Below are positions 57,189 through 64,000 of a stretch of DNA of 64,000 nt, one piece after another. Position numbers and translations under genes: made by a program. This stretch comes from Arsukibacterium sp. UBA5043. GTDB taxonomy: Bacteria; Pseudomonadota; Gammaproteobacteria; Enterobacterales; Alteromonadaceae. The notes below the pieces were generated by a model, which did no database searches, was not told the origin of the DNA, and saw only the letters and a program-made list of their open reading frames with translations. How positions within the stretch are numbered: the first letter of the stretch is position 1; each line of letters starts with the position of its first letter. The stretch is from positions 1 through 64,000 of the forward strand of contig DIBV01000007.1 in NCBI GenBank assembly GCA_002415085.1, written 5' to 3'.

Positions 57189-57821
57189 ATGACCACTGAA
57201 GCAAATTATCCGGATTTGCCGTTTTCTCAAGCATGTGAAAACAACAAATCACCTATTTTAAATGTGCTACAAAAAGCCTTTACCCGCTGCAGCACTGTGC
57301 TGGAAATTGGCAGTGGTACCGGCCAGCATGCGGTTCACTTTGCCCGCAACTTGCCACATTTACGCTGGCAGGCCACTGATCAGCCGGTTTATCTGGCGGC
57401 CCTTGCTGAACGTATTCGCCGTGCCGCGTTACCAAATTTACCTGAACCGTTACAGTTAGATATTTGCACCGATTCTGCACCAGCAAAGGCTGCCAATGGA
57501 CTATTCACGGCCAACACCCTACACATTATGCCATGGCCGGTGGTTGAACATTTCTTCAGCCGGTTAAACGAACTTACGTCTGATAATGCCACCTTGTGTA
57601 TTTACGGTCCGTTTAATTATAACCGTCAATTTAGCAGCACCAGCAATAAGGCATTTGACCAGAGCTTGAAAAGCCGCGATCCGCTAATGGGTATCCGCGA
57701 CATAGAAAATGTGCGGCAGCTGGCGCAGCAGCAGGGCTTTGTCTTGCAGCAGGATTGCGCTATGCCAGCCAATAATCGCTTACTATGCTTCGCTAAAAAT
57801 TTTCAGGTAACAGAGGCTTAG
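57189..57821 (+). CDS. DUF938 family SAM-dependent methyltransferase-like protein
   Basis: A 210-residue protein that starts with PFSQACENNKSPIL, the DUF938 signature, and has the SAM motif VLEIGSGTGQHAVHFA (about residues 37-52). The family is conserved in proteobacteria and animals (METTL26) with no known substrate. Its last four bases overlap the kynureninase gene on the opposite strand, tail to tail. Confidence 0.9.
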   Translation: MTTEANYPDLPFSQACENNKSPILNVLQKAFTRCSTVLEIGSGTGQHAVHFARNLPHLRWQATDQPVYLAALAERIRRAALPNLPEPLQLDICTDSAPAKAANGLFTANTLHIMPWPVVEHFFSRLNELTSDNATLCIYGPFNYNRQFSSTSNKAFDQSLKSRDPLMGIRDIENVRQLAQQQGFVLQQDCAMPANNRLLCFAKNFQVTEA

Positions 57822-59116
57822 GTTACTTTATGTTTTAACTTGTACTCTGCTTTTATATATTCCTTACTTCGCACGATATCTGCCAATACCTCAACCGAGG
57901 TCCACATATCAATAAAGCGCAGATAAAGTGGGGTAAAACCCAGCCGTAAAATATTGGGTGCCCGAAAATCTGCTATTACGCCCTGTTTTATCAATGCCTG
58001 GCACAATGCATAAGCATCCTCGTGCTGATAGGCCAGTTGGCTGCCCCGCTCCGCTTCGTTGGCGGGCGTTAGCAGCTGCAAGCTCTGCAGACACTCATGT
58101 TGCTGAACTAACTGGTGAAAACAGTTACTGAGCTGTAATGATTTCTGGCGTAGTAATGTCATGTCAACATCATTGAAAACATCCAGTGCTGCGTCTAGTG
58201 CGCTCATCGATATGATTGCCGGGGTGCCAGTGAGAAATTGCTCAATGCCCTGCGCTTTCTGGTAATGCTTATCAAAGGTAAATGGCGATTTATGGCCCAT
58301 CCAACCAGTTAACGGTTGGAGCAGTTTGTGATGATGGCGCTGTGCTGCATAGATAAACGCTGGTGCGCCAGGGCCACCGTTGAAATATTTATAACCACAG
58401 CCAACAGCAAAATCTACGTTGCAGGCATCAAGCGCAATGGGTAGCGCTCCGGCACTGTGAGCTAAATCCCATATCACTATAATACCTTTGGCTTGTGCCA
58501 ACGCGGTTAGCCTGTGCATATTTAAAAGCCGGCCGCTGCGAAAATCTACCTGGGTCAGCATCAGTACGGCAGTCATGGCAGCTAACTCAGGATCAGCTAT
58601 CGCCTGCTCCAGAGCTAAGTCGTTGTCGCTATCATCAATCAATTTTAAGCTACAGTTTTGCTTACCCAGCAAACTGGCCAGGCCTTCGACCATATATAAG
58701 TCGGTTGGGAAATTACCCGCCTGCGACAATACGACTGTACGTTCAGCATTGTTCGCTTGTTGAAGCAGCATAGCGCTACTAAGTACTTTAAATAAATTGA
58801 CTGACGTTGAGTCACAACAAATTACCTGACCGGCTGCAGCCCCGGTTAACTGTGCAATTTTTTCGCCTACTTTGGCAGGAAGATCGATCCAGCCATGGCT
58901 ATTCCAGCTTTTAATGAGATCTTGCGACCACTGCTGTGATAAAACATGCTGAGATCTTTCAGCTGCCACTTTTGGCATAGCGCCCAGTGAATTACCATCG
59001 AGATAAACGGTGTTTTCAGGCAAAATAAATTCATCTCTCTTTTTTGCCAATGGGTCTTGCTGGTCAAGTTGCTGCAAATATTTTAGGTTAATCTGGGCCG
59101 GGCTTGGGTTCGTCAC
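57818..59116 (-). CDS. kynU: Kynureninase
   Basis: A 432-residue PLP enzyme. It has YLDGNSLGAMP near residue 38, Asp217 in WDLAHSAGA and the PLP lysine Lys243 in GCGYKYFNGGPG, all kynureninase marks. It cleaves L-kynurenine to anthranilate and alanine, or 3-hydroxykynurenine to 3-hydroxyanthranilate. Start GTG 59116 overlaps the stop of the upstream hydrolase gene by four bases (GTGA), so the two are translationally coupled. No tryptophan dioxygenase gene is in the window. Confidence 0.95.
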   Translation of the reverse strand: MTNPSPAQINLKYLQQLDQQDPLAKKRDEFILPENTVYLDGNSLGAMPKVAAERSQHVLSQQWSQDLIKSWNSHGWIDLPAKVGEKIAQLTGAAAGQVICCDSTSVNLFKVLSSAMLLQQANNAERTVVLSQAGNFPTDLYMVEGLASLLGKQNCSLKLIDDSDNDLALEQAIADPELAAMTAVLMLTQVDFRSGRLLNMHRLTALAQAKGIIVIWDLAHSAGALPIALDACNVDFAVGCGYKYFNGGPGAPAFIYAAQRHHHKLLQPLTGWMGHKSPFTFDKHYQKAQGIEQFLTGTPAIISMSALDAALDVFNDVDMTLLRQKSLQLSNCFHQLVQQHECLQSLQLLTPANEAERGSQLAYQHEDAYALCQALIKQGVIADFRAPNILRLGFTPLYLRFIDMWTSVEVLADIVRSKEYIKAEYKLKHKVT

Positions 59117-60027
59117 TGTGCAAATAACTCCTGCAACGTTGCAATAAATTTTTTATACGCCAGCGTTTGAGGATGGATCCAATCAAAATGCCCGGCGTCT
59201 GCTACCAGCTGGAACGGCATTCCGCTGCCACTGGCCTGAGCAAGCGGCACGATACTATCAGTTGTACCGTGCAATAACATGGTTTTGGGGTGCATTGCCT
59301 GCTGCTGTGGGTTTGCTTGCAGATAGTATTCGGGTTGTTGTTCAGCGCTGCCTTGTAGAAATTGGTGGGTGGCTTGTTGGCAACTATTATTACCAACACT
59401 ATAACCAGGCATATCAGTAATCGCTGCCAGACCAACTACCCCTTTTATTGCAGGTAAACCAGACAATACTGGCTGATGATAACTTTTGCCTGCCGCTAAT
59501 AACGCCAGCTGTCCGCCTGCAGAATGGCCCGCTAGTACAATATTATTGCTATCAATTGGATAGCCGGATAATAAAGAGGGAACACTACTTATCCCTGCTA
59601 GTACATCGGTAAAACTGCCTGGCCAACCGCCCCCACTATCGCCGGTACGGCGGTATTCCAAAGACCAAACTGCAAAGCCTTCTGCCGCAAGTGCCTGACT
59701 AAAGGCTCTGCTATGACTTATATCATAGGCATTTAACCAGCAGCCACCATGAATAAACACCACAAGGGGCGCCTTTACCGGCATTGTTGCTGTTTGCGGC
59801 AGATACAACTGCCCATACTGCAGTGGTTCAGTACCGTAGGTCAGCCTGATACTGCTGTCGGTATAAGATAATGCTGCCAGGCTGCTATAGCTGACATTAT
59901 TGATTATGTGCAGGCTGGGCAATTCAGCTGAAGCGCTATTGCTTTGCTCGTCATCAGGCAGCTTCTGAGCGCAGCCGCTGAGCAGCAGAACCGCTCCGAT
60001 TAATATTGTTATTAGTATTTTAATCAT
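59113..60027 (-). CDS. Alpha/beta hydrolase lipoprotein, possible kynurenine formamidase
   Basis: The 304-residue protein has a lipobox LLSGC (Cys19), so it is a membrane-anchored lipoprotein. The esterase core has the oxyanion motif HGGCW (93-97), nucleophile Ser169 in GHSAGGQ, Asp257 and His280. The HGGxW motif and the size match the kynurenine formamidase/arylformamidase group. The four-base overlap with kynureninase supports hydrolysis of N-formylkynurenine, but a periplasmic or outer-membrane location would be unusual for that pathway. General carboxylesterase is the alternative. Confidence 0.85.
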   Translation of the reverse strand: MIKILITILIGAVLLLSGCAQKLPDDEQSNSASAELPSLHIINNVSYSSLAALSYTDSSIRLTYGTEPLQYGQLYLPQTATMPVKAPLVVFIHGGCWLNAYDISHSRAFSQALAAEGFAVWSLEYRRTGDSGGGWPGSFTDVLAGISSVPSLLSGYPIDSNNIVLAGHSAGGQLALLAAGKSYHQPVLSGLPAIKGVVGLAAITDMPGYSVGNNSCQQATHQFLQGSAEQQPEYYLQANPQQQAMHPKTMLLHGTTDSIVPLAQASGSGMPFQLVADAGHFDWIHPQTLAYKKFIATLQELFAQ

Positions 60028-60228
60028 AACGTTAACGATAACACGGTCAGATAATTATTTACTAAGCAGTGTATTACCGTCGATGCGTTACTCATATTCA
60101 AATTTAATCTGACTTAGTACTAAATTCTCTGATCAGGTTGGGGCTTCGCCTTGTATTTGCGGCAGGCTAAGCCAATATCTTTAAAATACCTTTGTTTGCT
60201 GGCGTAACCATTTAATCAGGAGAGAATA

Positions 60229-61074
60229 ATGAGTAATAACTATACCCCACCAAAAGTATGGCGTGCCGACCAAGAAAGTGGCGGCCAGTTTGCCAGTATT
60301 AATCGCGCTGTTTCTGGCGCCACTCATGACAAAAAGTTAGAGCAAGGCAAACATCCTTTGCAGTTGTATTCCATGGCAACCCCAAATGGAGTGAAAGTAA
60401 CAATTTTATTGGAAGAATTACTGGAAGCGGGCGTTAGAGATGCAGAATATGACGCCTGGCTTATCAGCATTAAAGACGGCGACCAGTTTGGCAGTGGCTT
60501 TGTTGAGTTAAACCCTAACTCAAAAATTCCGGCACTGCTTGATAAGAGCACGGGAAGCCGAGTATTTGAATCAGGCTCAATATTGCTCTACCTTGCAGAG
60601 AAATTTAATACCTTTATCCCCAAGGAGCCTGCCCAACGTACTGAAACCCTAAACTGGCTGTTCTGGCAAATGGGCAGCGCACCGTTTTTAGGTGGCGGTT
60701 TTGGCCATTTTTATGCATATGCTCCTGAGAAGCTTGAGTATCCTATTAACCGTTACACCATGGAAACAAAACGCCAGCTGGATGTTTTAGAGAAACAATT
60801 GGCTGAACACGAATATATCGCAGGCGAAGAATACAGTATTGCCGATATGGCTATATGGCCGTGGTACGGAGCTCTGGTGTTAGGCGATCTTTATGATGCT
60901 GCAGCGTTTTTACAAGTACAAGACTACCCTAACCTGCAGCGCTGGGCAAAACAACTTAACAGTCGGCCAGCTGTGCAACGAGGCAGAATTGTCAATCGTA
61001 ACTGGGGGAGCGGTTTGCAGTTACCCGAGCGCCACGGTAGTGCTGATTTTAGCGCGATAACCGCCGGTAGTTAA
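60229..61074 (+). CDS. yghU: YghU-type glutathione S-transferase / disulfide-bond reductase
   Basis: A 281-residue protein (E. coli YghU 288) with the family's N-terminal extension (NNYTPPKVWRADQESGGQFA), a thioredoxin-fold domain (ATPNGVKVTILLEELLEAG, then FESGSILLYLAEK) and an alpha-helical C-domain (EYSIADMAIWPWYG). YghU binds glutathione and reduces disulfides of small molecules. CAGGAGAG precedes the ATG. The stop lies two bases from the convergent MipA/OmpV gene. Confidence 0.93.
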   Translation: MSNNYTPPKVWRADQESGGQFASINRAVSGATHDKKLEQGKHPLQLYSMATPNGVKVTILLEELLEAGVRDAEYDAWLISIKDGDQFGSGFVELNPNSKIPALLDKSTGSRVFESGSILLYLAEKFNTFIPKEPAQRTETLNWLFWQMGSAPFLGGGFGHFYAYAPEKLEYPINRYTMETKRQLDVLEKQLAEHEYIAGEEYSIADMAIWPWYGALVLGDLYDAAAFLQVQDYPNLQRWAKQLNSRPAVQRGRIVNRNWGSGLQLPERHGSADFSAITAGS

Positions 61075-61076
61075 TG

Positions 61077-61910
61077 CTACCAACCACTTACTGTCTGGGC
61101 CGATCTGGCCCAGATATAAGTTACGCCGATCCCTGCCGACCAGCCACCATTTTGCACCACTAACGGGCTATGCTGATTTTTAGCACGAGTTACTGTCTCA
61201 TACCTGGCAAAACTAAAACCGCGCCATTTCGATGAGAATTTTTTGCTGATAGCAGCCGAAAACCTTAAGGCAATTAAACCTGGTTTAGCATCAAACTCAG
61301 GTCGTTCATTGGTAGCAAATTGCTCGGCAACCTGATAGAACCTGTCGGTTAGCTTTTCACTGCCAAATAACGCACTTGTGCCGAAGGTGTAGCTTAAACC
61401 GCGGCTAGTTGTAACATCAGCAAACAGTGATGGTTCAAAACTTACCCCAGTGTAACGCATGCCATCCTCAACATCGAATGCTGCCCGCACCGGCATATCC
61501 AGACGAAGCCTGCTTCCCCAGATATTATCACTAATGGTCCAACGCAGACGCGGACCTGCCTCAACCAGTGTGCCGAGTTCAGGCATTCCTGCCCGCTCGT
61601 CTATATCGCCATCAGAAGCGCCCAGAGCGGCAGCGAAGCCGACATCAACTTCCAGCTTTTCGCTTTTGTACGCCCGCAATCCGACATTATCACGATCTGC
61701 CCTTAACAAGTCGCCCCGGTAAATCAGATAAGGCAGAATAAAATTACGCTGCACTTGTTCATTTGCGCCAGGATAGGCCAACTGCTCAATGCTCAGGCCA
61801 AGCAAACCCGCTTCCCACAATGGCAGATCCGTTGCTGGCTCAGCGTCTGCTGTAGCATAAAATAAGCTGCTGGTTATCAATGCTAAGGTCGTTTTTACTC
61901 TGTTACTCAT
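61077..61910 (-). CDS. MipA/OmpV family outer-membrane protein
   Basis: A 277-residue precursor with a signal peptide ending ADA-EP (about residue 23). LPLWEAGLLGLSIEQLAYPG and LPYLIYRGDLLRADRDNVG at the start of the mature chain are MipA/OmpV marks; it ends in beta strands with a final GW rather than the usual terminal Phe. Members are barrels linked to peptidoglycan-synthesis scaffolding or osmotic and antibiotic response. The gene overlaps the end of the kinase gene by 8 bases and has no clear ribosome site, so translation is probably coupled. Confidence 0.88.
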   Translation of the reverse strand: MSNRVKTTLALITSSLFYATADAEPATDLPLWEAGLLGLSIEQLAYPGANEQVQRNFILPYLIYRGDLLRADRDNVGLRAYKSEKLEVDVGFAAALGASDGDIDERAGMPELGTLVEAGPRLRWTISDNIWGSRLRLDMPVRAAFDVEDGMRYTGVSFEPSLFADVTTSRGLSYTFGTSALFGSEKLTDRFYQVAEQFATNERPEFDAKPGLIALRFSAAISKKFSSKWRGFSFARYETVTRAKNQHSPLVVQNGGWSAGIGVTYIWARSAQTVSGW

Positions 61911-63249
61911 GGGGAGTTGCCACCTGTCTGGTATTTGAGTGAGTTAAATAAGGCTCAAGTAATTGCCAGATATTAACCCTGGCCCTCAGTCGGGCCGCCA
62001 GTAAATATAAGCCAGCGATTTTACGGTGTAAAAATAAAGCATCAGCCGGCGGACTGTGCCAGTAGTTTTGCTGCGTACTAAGGGCCGTACCTGCGTCCCG
62101 TAAACGTCTGGCTAAATCACTCTGGCCAAAATCAAAGGCGGCATTCTGGCGCAAAGGTTCGCACGCCAGCTCAACTAAATTCAATACTGCTGTTTTCTGT
62201 TCAGGTAAGATAGCCTGACTGAAAAAACCAATCGTGCTTAACGCACTAGCCATTGCCGGCTGGTTATTGCTACAAGCGGCACTGAACAATGCCCGATAGC
62301 CATTGCTTATGGTATCGGAATAGTCGCGACAGGCGCCAAAGTCTAGTAGTACCAGCTGCTGGCTATCTGCGTTATACAGGTAATTTGCGAAATTCGGGTC
62401 TGTTTGTACCAGTTTAAATTCAAATAACTCTCTGAAAAATAGTTTAAACATCAGCCGGAGCACTCTGTCCCGTTCCGCTTGCGGTGTATTCAGTAAACTT
62501 TCAATGGTATCACCCTCAACATAAGACATTATCAGGATATTAGCGCTGGTAAGATCCTGGTACACCTTAGGTAATAGGTAAGTGTCATCATCAGCAAAAT
62601 AATGCCGATACCGTTGCAAAAACGTCGCCTCTTTTAAATAATCTGCCTCGTTTTTCAGTTGGATTTTAGCTTCAGCTAACAGGCCATGATAATCCATTTC
62701 TGGCGGGATCAAGCCGCTTAACCTTAATAAAGTCGCAACATTATCAACATCACTGTCAATACTGGCTCTTACTCCGGGATACTGAATTTTCACCGCCAGT
62801 TTGTCGCCATTATCATGATAGGCCTGATGCACCTGGCCAATTGACGCTGCTGCAATAGGTTTAAACGTAAAGTCTGCAAAATGCTGCTGCCACTGCTCTC
62901 CCAGGTTCTGCCTCAGCACTTGCGATAACTGTTTAGCCGGCATCGGGTTGGCATTGGCACGTAAGCGTGCCAGTAAATCGGTAAGTTCGGCTGGCAATAA
63001 ATCGCCGCTATCCATCGACAGTAGCTGGCCCATTTTCATCGCGGCACCGCGCATGTGGGCCAGTTGGTCAGCAACCCGCTTAATATTTGCCGGGGTAAGC
63101 AGCATCGCTTTGCCGCTGGGTCTGTTCCCTTGGGCTAATTGCCGGGCCCCTTCTGCTAACATACCTCCGGCGACGCGCCCGGCAAGCGAAGCCAGACCAC
63201 CTATCCGCCTGATCCTATTGCCAGGTACCTCTGACGTCTTATTAACCAT
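61903..63249 (-). CDS. ABC1/UbiB-family atypical kinase (AarF-like)
   Basis: I start at ATG 63249 (448 residues) with AAGGG five bases upstream; GTG 63252 adjoins it. Counted from that GTG, the KxGQ motif KMGQLLSM is at 73-80, the alanine-rich nucleotide loop AAASIGQVH at 134-142, the lysine of VKIQYPG at 155, and DPNFANYL and LLDFGACR follow. UbiB-family proteins act as ATPases or kinases in ubiquinone biosynthesis or lipid transport. This one lacks the two C-terminal membrane helices of UbiB itself, so it resembles the ADCK/ABC1 paralogues. Confidence 0.92.
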   Translation of the reverse strand: MVNKTSEVPGNRIRRIGGLASLAGRVAGGMLAEGARQLAQGNRPSGKAMLLTPANIKRVADQLAHMRGAAMKMGQLLSMDSGDLLPAELTDLLARLRANANPMPAKQLSQVLRQNLGEQWQQHFADFTFKPIAAASIGQVHQAYHDNGDKLAVKIQYPGVRASIDSDVDNVATLLRLSGLIPPEMDYHGLLAEAKIQLKNEADYLKEATFLQRYRHYFADDDTYLLPKVYQDLTSANILIMSYVEGDTIESLLNTPQAERDRVLRLMFKLFFRELFEFKLVQTDPNFANYLYNADSQQLVLLDFGACRDYSDTISNGYRALFSAACSNNQPAMASALSTIGFFSQAILPEQKTAVLNLVELACEPLRQNAAFDFGQSDLARRLRDAGTALSTQQNYWHSPPADALFLHRKIAGLYLLAARLRARVNIWQLLEPYLTHSNTRQVATPHE

Positions 63250-63340
63250 CACTACCCTTACGGTTGATACTCAATAGCAGAAGATACGTGGCCGGCTACC
63301 GATAAGCTCAGTAAATGGTGTGATAAATTTTTCTCCCAGC

Positions 63341-63511
63341 TCAGATGTTTGTCATCTGTGCCGCCTCCGCATCAATAATCTCCCGTTCTCTGTCATCGAT
63401 ATGTCCGTCTGATTTTGCCGCTGCAATAACGGCAATCAGTATTGCTTTGCTATGAACTTCAACTTCTGCTTCAGAGACTCTATCAATATTAGAAAAAAAT
63501 CGGATTATTTC
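63341..63511 (-). pseudogene. Remnant of a TerB/DUF533-like gene
   Basis: Reading the minus strand gives a run with VSEAEVHSKAILIAVIAAA and then KSDGHIDDREREIIDAE before a stop at 63341-63343. The AAAKSDGHID segment resembles the TerB-like core of DUF533 (YebE). No ATG, GTG or TTG start with a ribosome site is present and the rest of the domain is missing on both sides, so I call it a decayed fragment. The 5' end overlaps the 3' end of the neighbouring gene in another frame. Confidence 0.45.
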
Positions 63512-64000
63512 ACGAGGTGATAGTGCTGCAGCAATGCCTGCTGTTCGCGCTGAAAATAGTCAGCAATGGCGTTGTTTAACGGGCTGGGGTTGAAGTGATA
63601 GAAGCCATGACGGACAACGGGAACAAAACCTCGTTTAAGCTTATGCTCGCCCTGCGCCCCAGCATCGAACCTGGCTAGGTTATTGGCAATGCAATAGTCG
63701 ATTCCGGCATAATAACAACATTCAAAATGCAGTTTATCAAACTCTGCCAGGCAGCCCCAGTAACGGCCATACAAACAATCACTGGATTTAAAGCACAGTG
63801 AAGCAGCAACCAGTTTTTCGTTAAGATAGGCGGCGAACACCACGATGCTTGTTGCCATTTTCTGGCCCCACAATTGCAAAGTTTCCGGAGTTAAATAACC
63901 GTTGTGGCCAGATCTCTTCTGATAGGTTGCCTGATAGAACTGACTGAACTTTCGCCAGAACTCAGCATCCAGTTCTGTGCCGGCATGATGTTGGATGACG
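63505..64000 (-). CDS. DUF482/GNAT-type protein (peptidogalycan recognition family), 5' end outside window
   Basis: The frame is open from the window end to a TAA at 63505-63507, leaving the C-terminal 164 residues. They include a GNAT-like half: FAAYLNEKLVAASLCFKSSD, LYGRYWGC, FDKLHFECCYYAGIDYCI and FDAGAQGEHKLKRGF, which are signatures of DUF482 (FemAB-like acyl transferases). The family's substrate is unknown. It lies after the TerB-like remnant and on the same strand as the ABC1 kinase. Confidence 0.88.
   Translation of the reverse strand, partial: VIQHHAGTELDAEFWRKFSQFYQATYQKRSGHNGYLTPETLQLWGQKMATSIVVFAAYLNEKLVAASLCFKSSDCLYGRYWGCLAEFDKLHFECCYYAGIDYCIANNLARFDAGAQGEHKLKRGFVPVVRHGFYHFNPSPLNNAIADYFQREQQALLQHYHLVK

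Noticed and set aside
1-64000. tRNA or rRNA genes, insertion sequences, integrases, prophage or defence genes
   Set aside because: None seen while reading both strands. No transposase, integrase, toxin-antitoxin or restriction motifs appear in any sizeable frame. A tRNAscan or Infernal run would be needed to exclude small RNAs.

Overview
The window reads as one continuous chromosomal stretch from a gammaproteobacterium. The blocks gyrA / ubiG / nrdA-nrdB-yfaE and serC-aroA-cmk-rpsA-ihfB-lapA-lapB-pyrF keep nearly the gene order known from E. coli. The rest (a large TonB-dependent receptor, secreted subtilase, curlin cluster, class II DAHP synthase, TIGR02647 protein, CIA30 protein) fits an aquatic Alteromonadales-like genus such as Rheinheimera or Arsukibacterium. 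That genus-level guess is an inference from gene content, not a search result. I see no rRNA, tRNA, CRISPR array, insertion sequence or prophage. The first and last genes run off the window.

Layout. 1-4.4 kb: end of a cation efflux transporter, YnfA, dipeptidase E, HtpX, a class V aminotransferase and a small TIGR02647 protein. 4.4-8.2 kb: an overlapping MoxR / DUF58 / TgpA-type transglutaminase operon on the minus strand. 8.3-15.2 kb: an extracellular-matrix region. A secreted subtilase is divergent from a curli cluster csgB-csgA-csgE-csgF-csgG, closed by a convergent CsgD-like LuxR regulator whose 3' end overlaps csgG. 15.4-20.8 kb: low-molecular-weight phosphatase, class II DAHP synthase, and divergent ppsR and ppsA, i.e. 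PEP supply and PEP use side by side. 21-31.5 kb: alanine/sodium symporter, BON lipoprotein, ABC exporter, ribA, the YdiJ flavo-iron-sulfur dehydrogenase and a TonB-dependent receptor. 31.7-37.6 kb: GNAT with a cysteine-rich tail coupled to a FAD amine oxidoreductase, LysE exporter, TrhO, cytochrome b561 plus YceI, and a TPR protein. 37.7-54.8 kb: the core syntenic block for DNA precursors, gyrase, ubiquinone, serine/aromatic biosynthesis, translation, LPS control and pyrimidines, ending with a K+/H+ antiporter. 54.8-64 kb: CIA30 protein, small beta-barrel, SGNH hydrolase, DUF938 protein, kynureninase with a lipoprotein alpha/beta hydrolase, YghU-type GST, MipA/OmpV protein, ABC1 kinase, a TerB/DUF533-like remnant and a truncated DUF482 protein.

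The most unusual part is the curli cluster. Its major subunit is about three times the length of E. coli CsgA. It has no lysine or cysteine in the mature part, about 71 acidic residues against 4 arginines, and a repeat in which only one of the two half-repeats keeps the glutamine ladder. The putative nucleator CsgB is small and keeps the ladder in nearly every half-repeat. The secretion pore CsgG has a changed constriction loop. This suggests a distinct, strongly anionic functional amyloid. Two operon-like pairs of unassigned biochemical role are also worth a look: GNAT plus FAD oxidoreductase, and lipoprotein hydrolase plus kynureninase.
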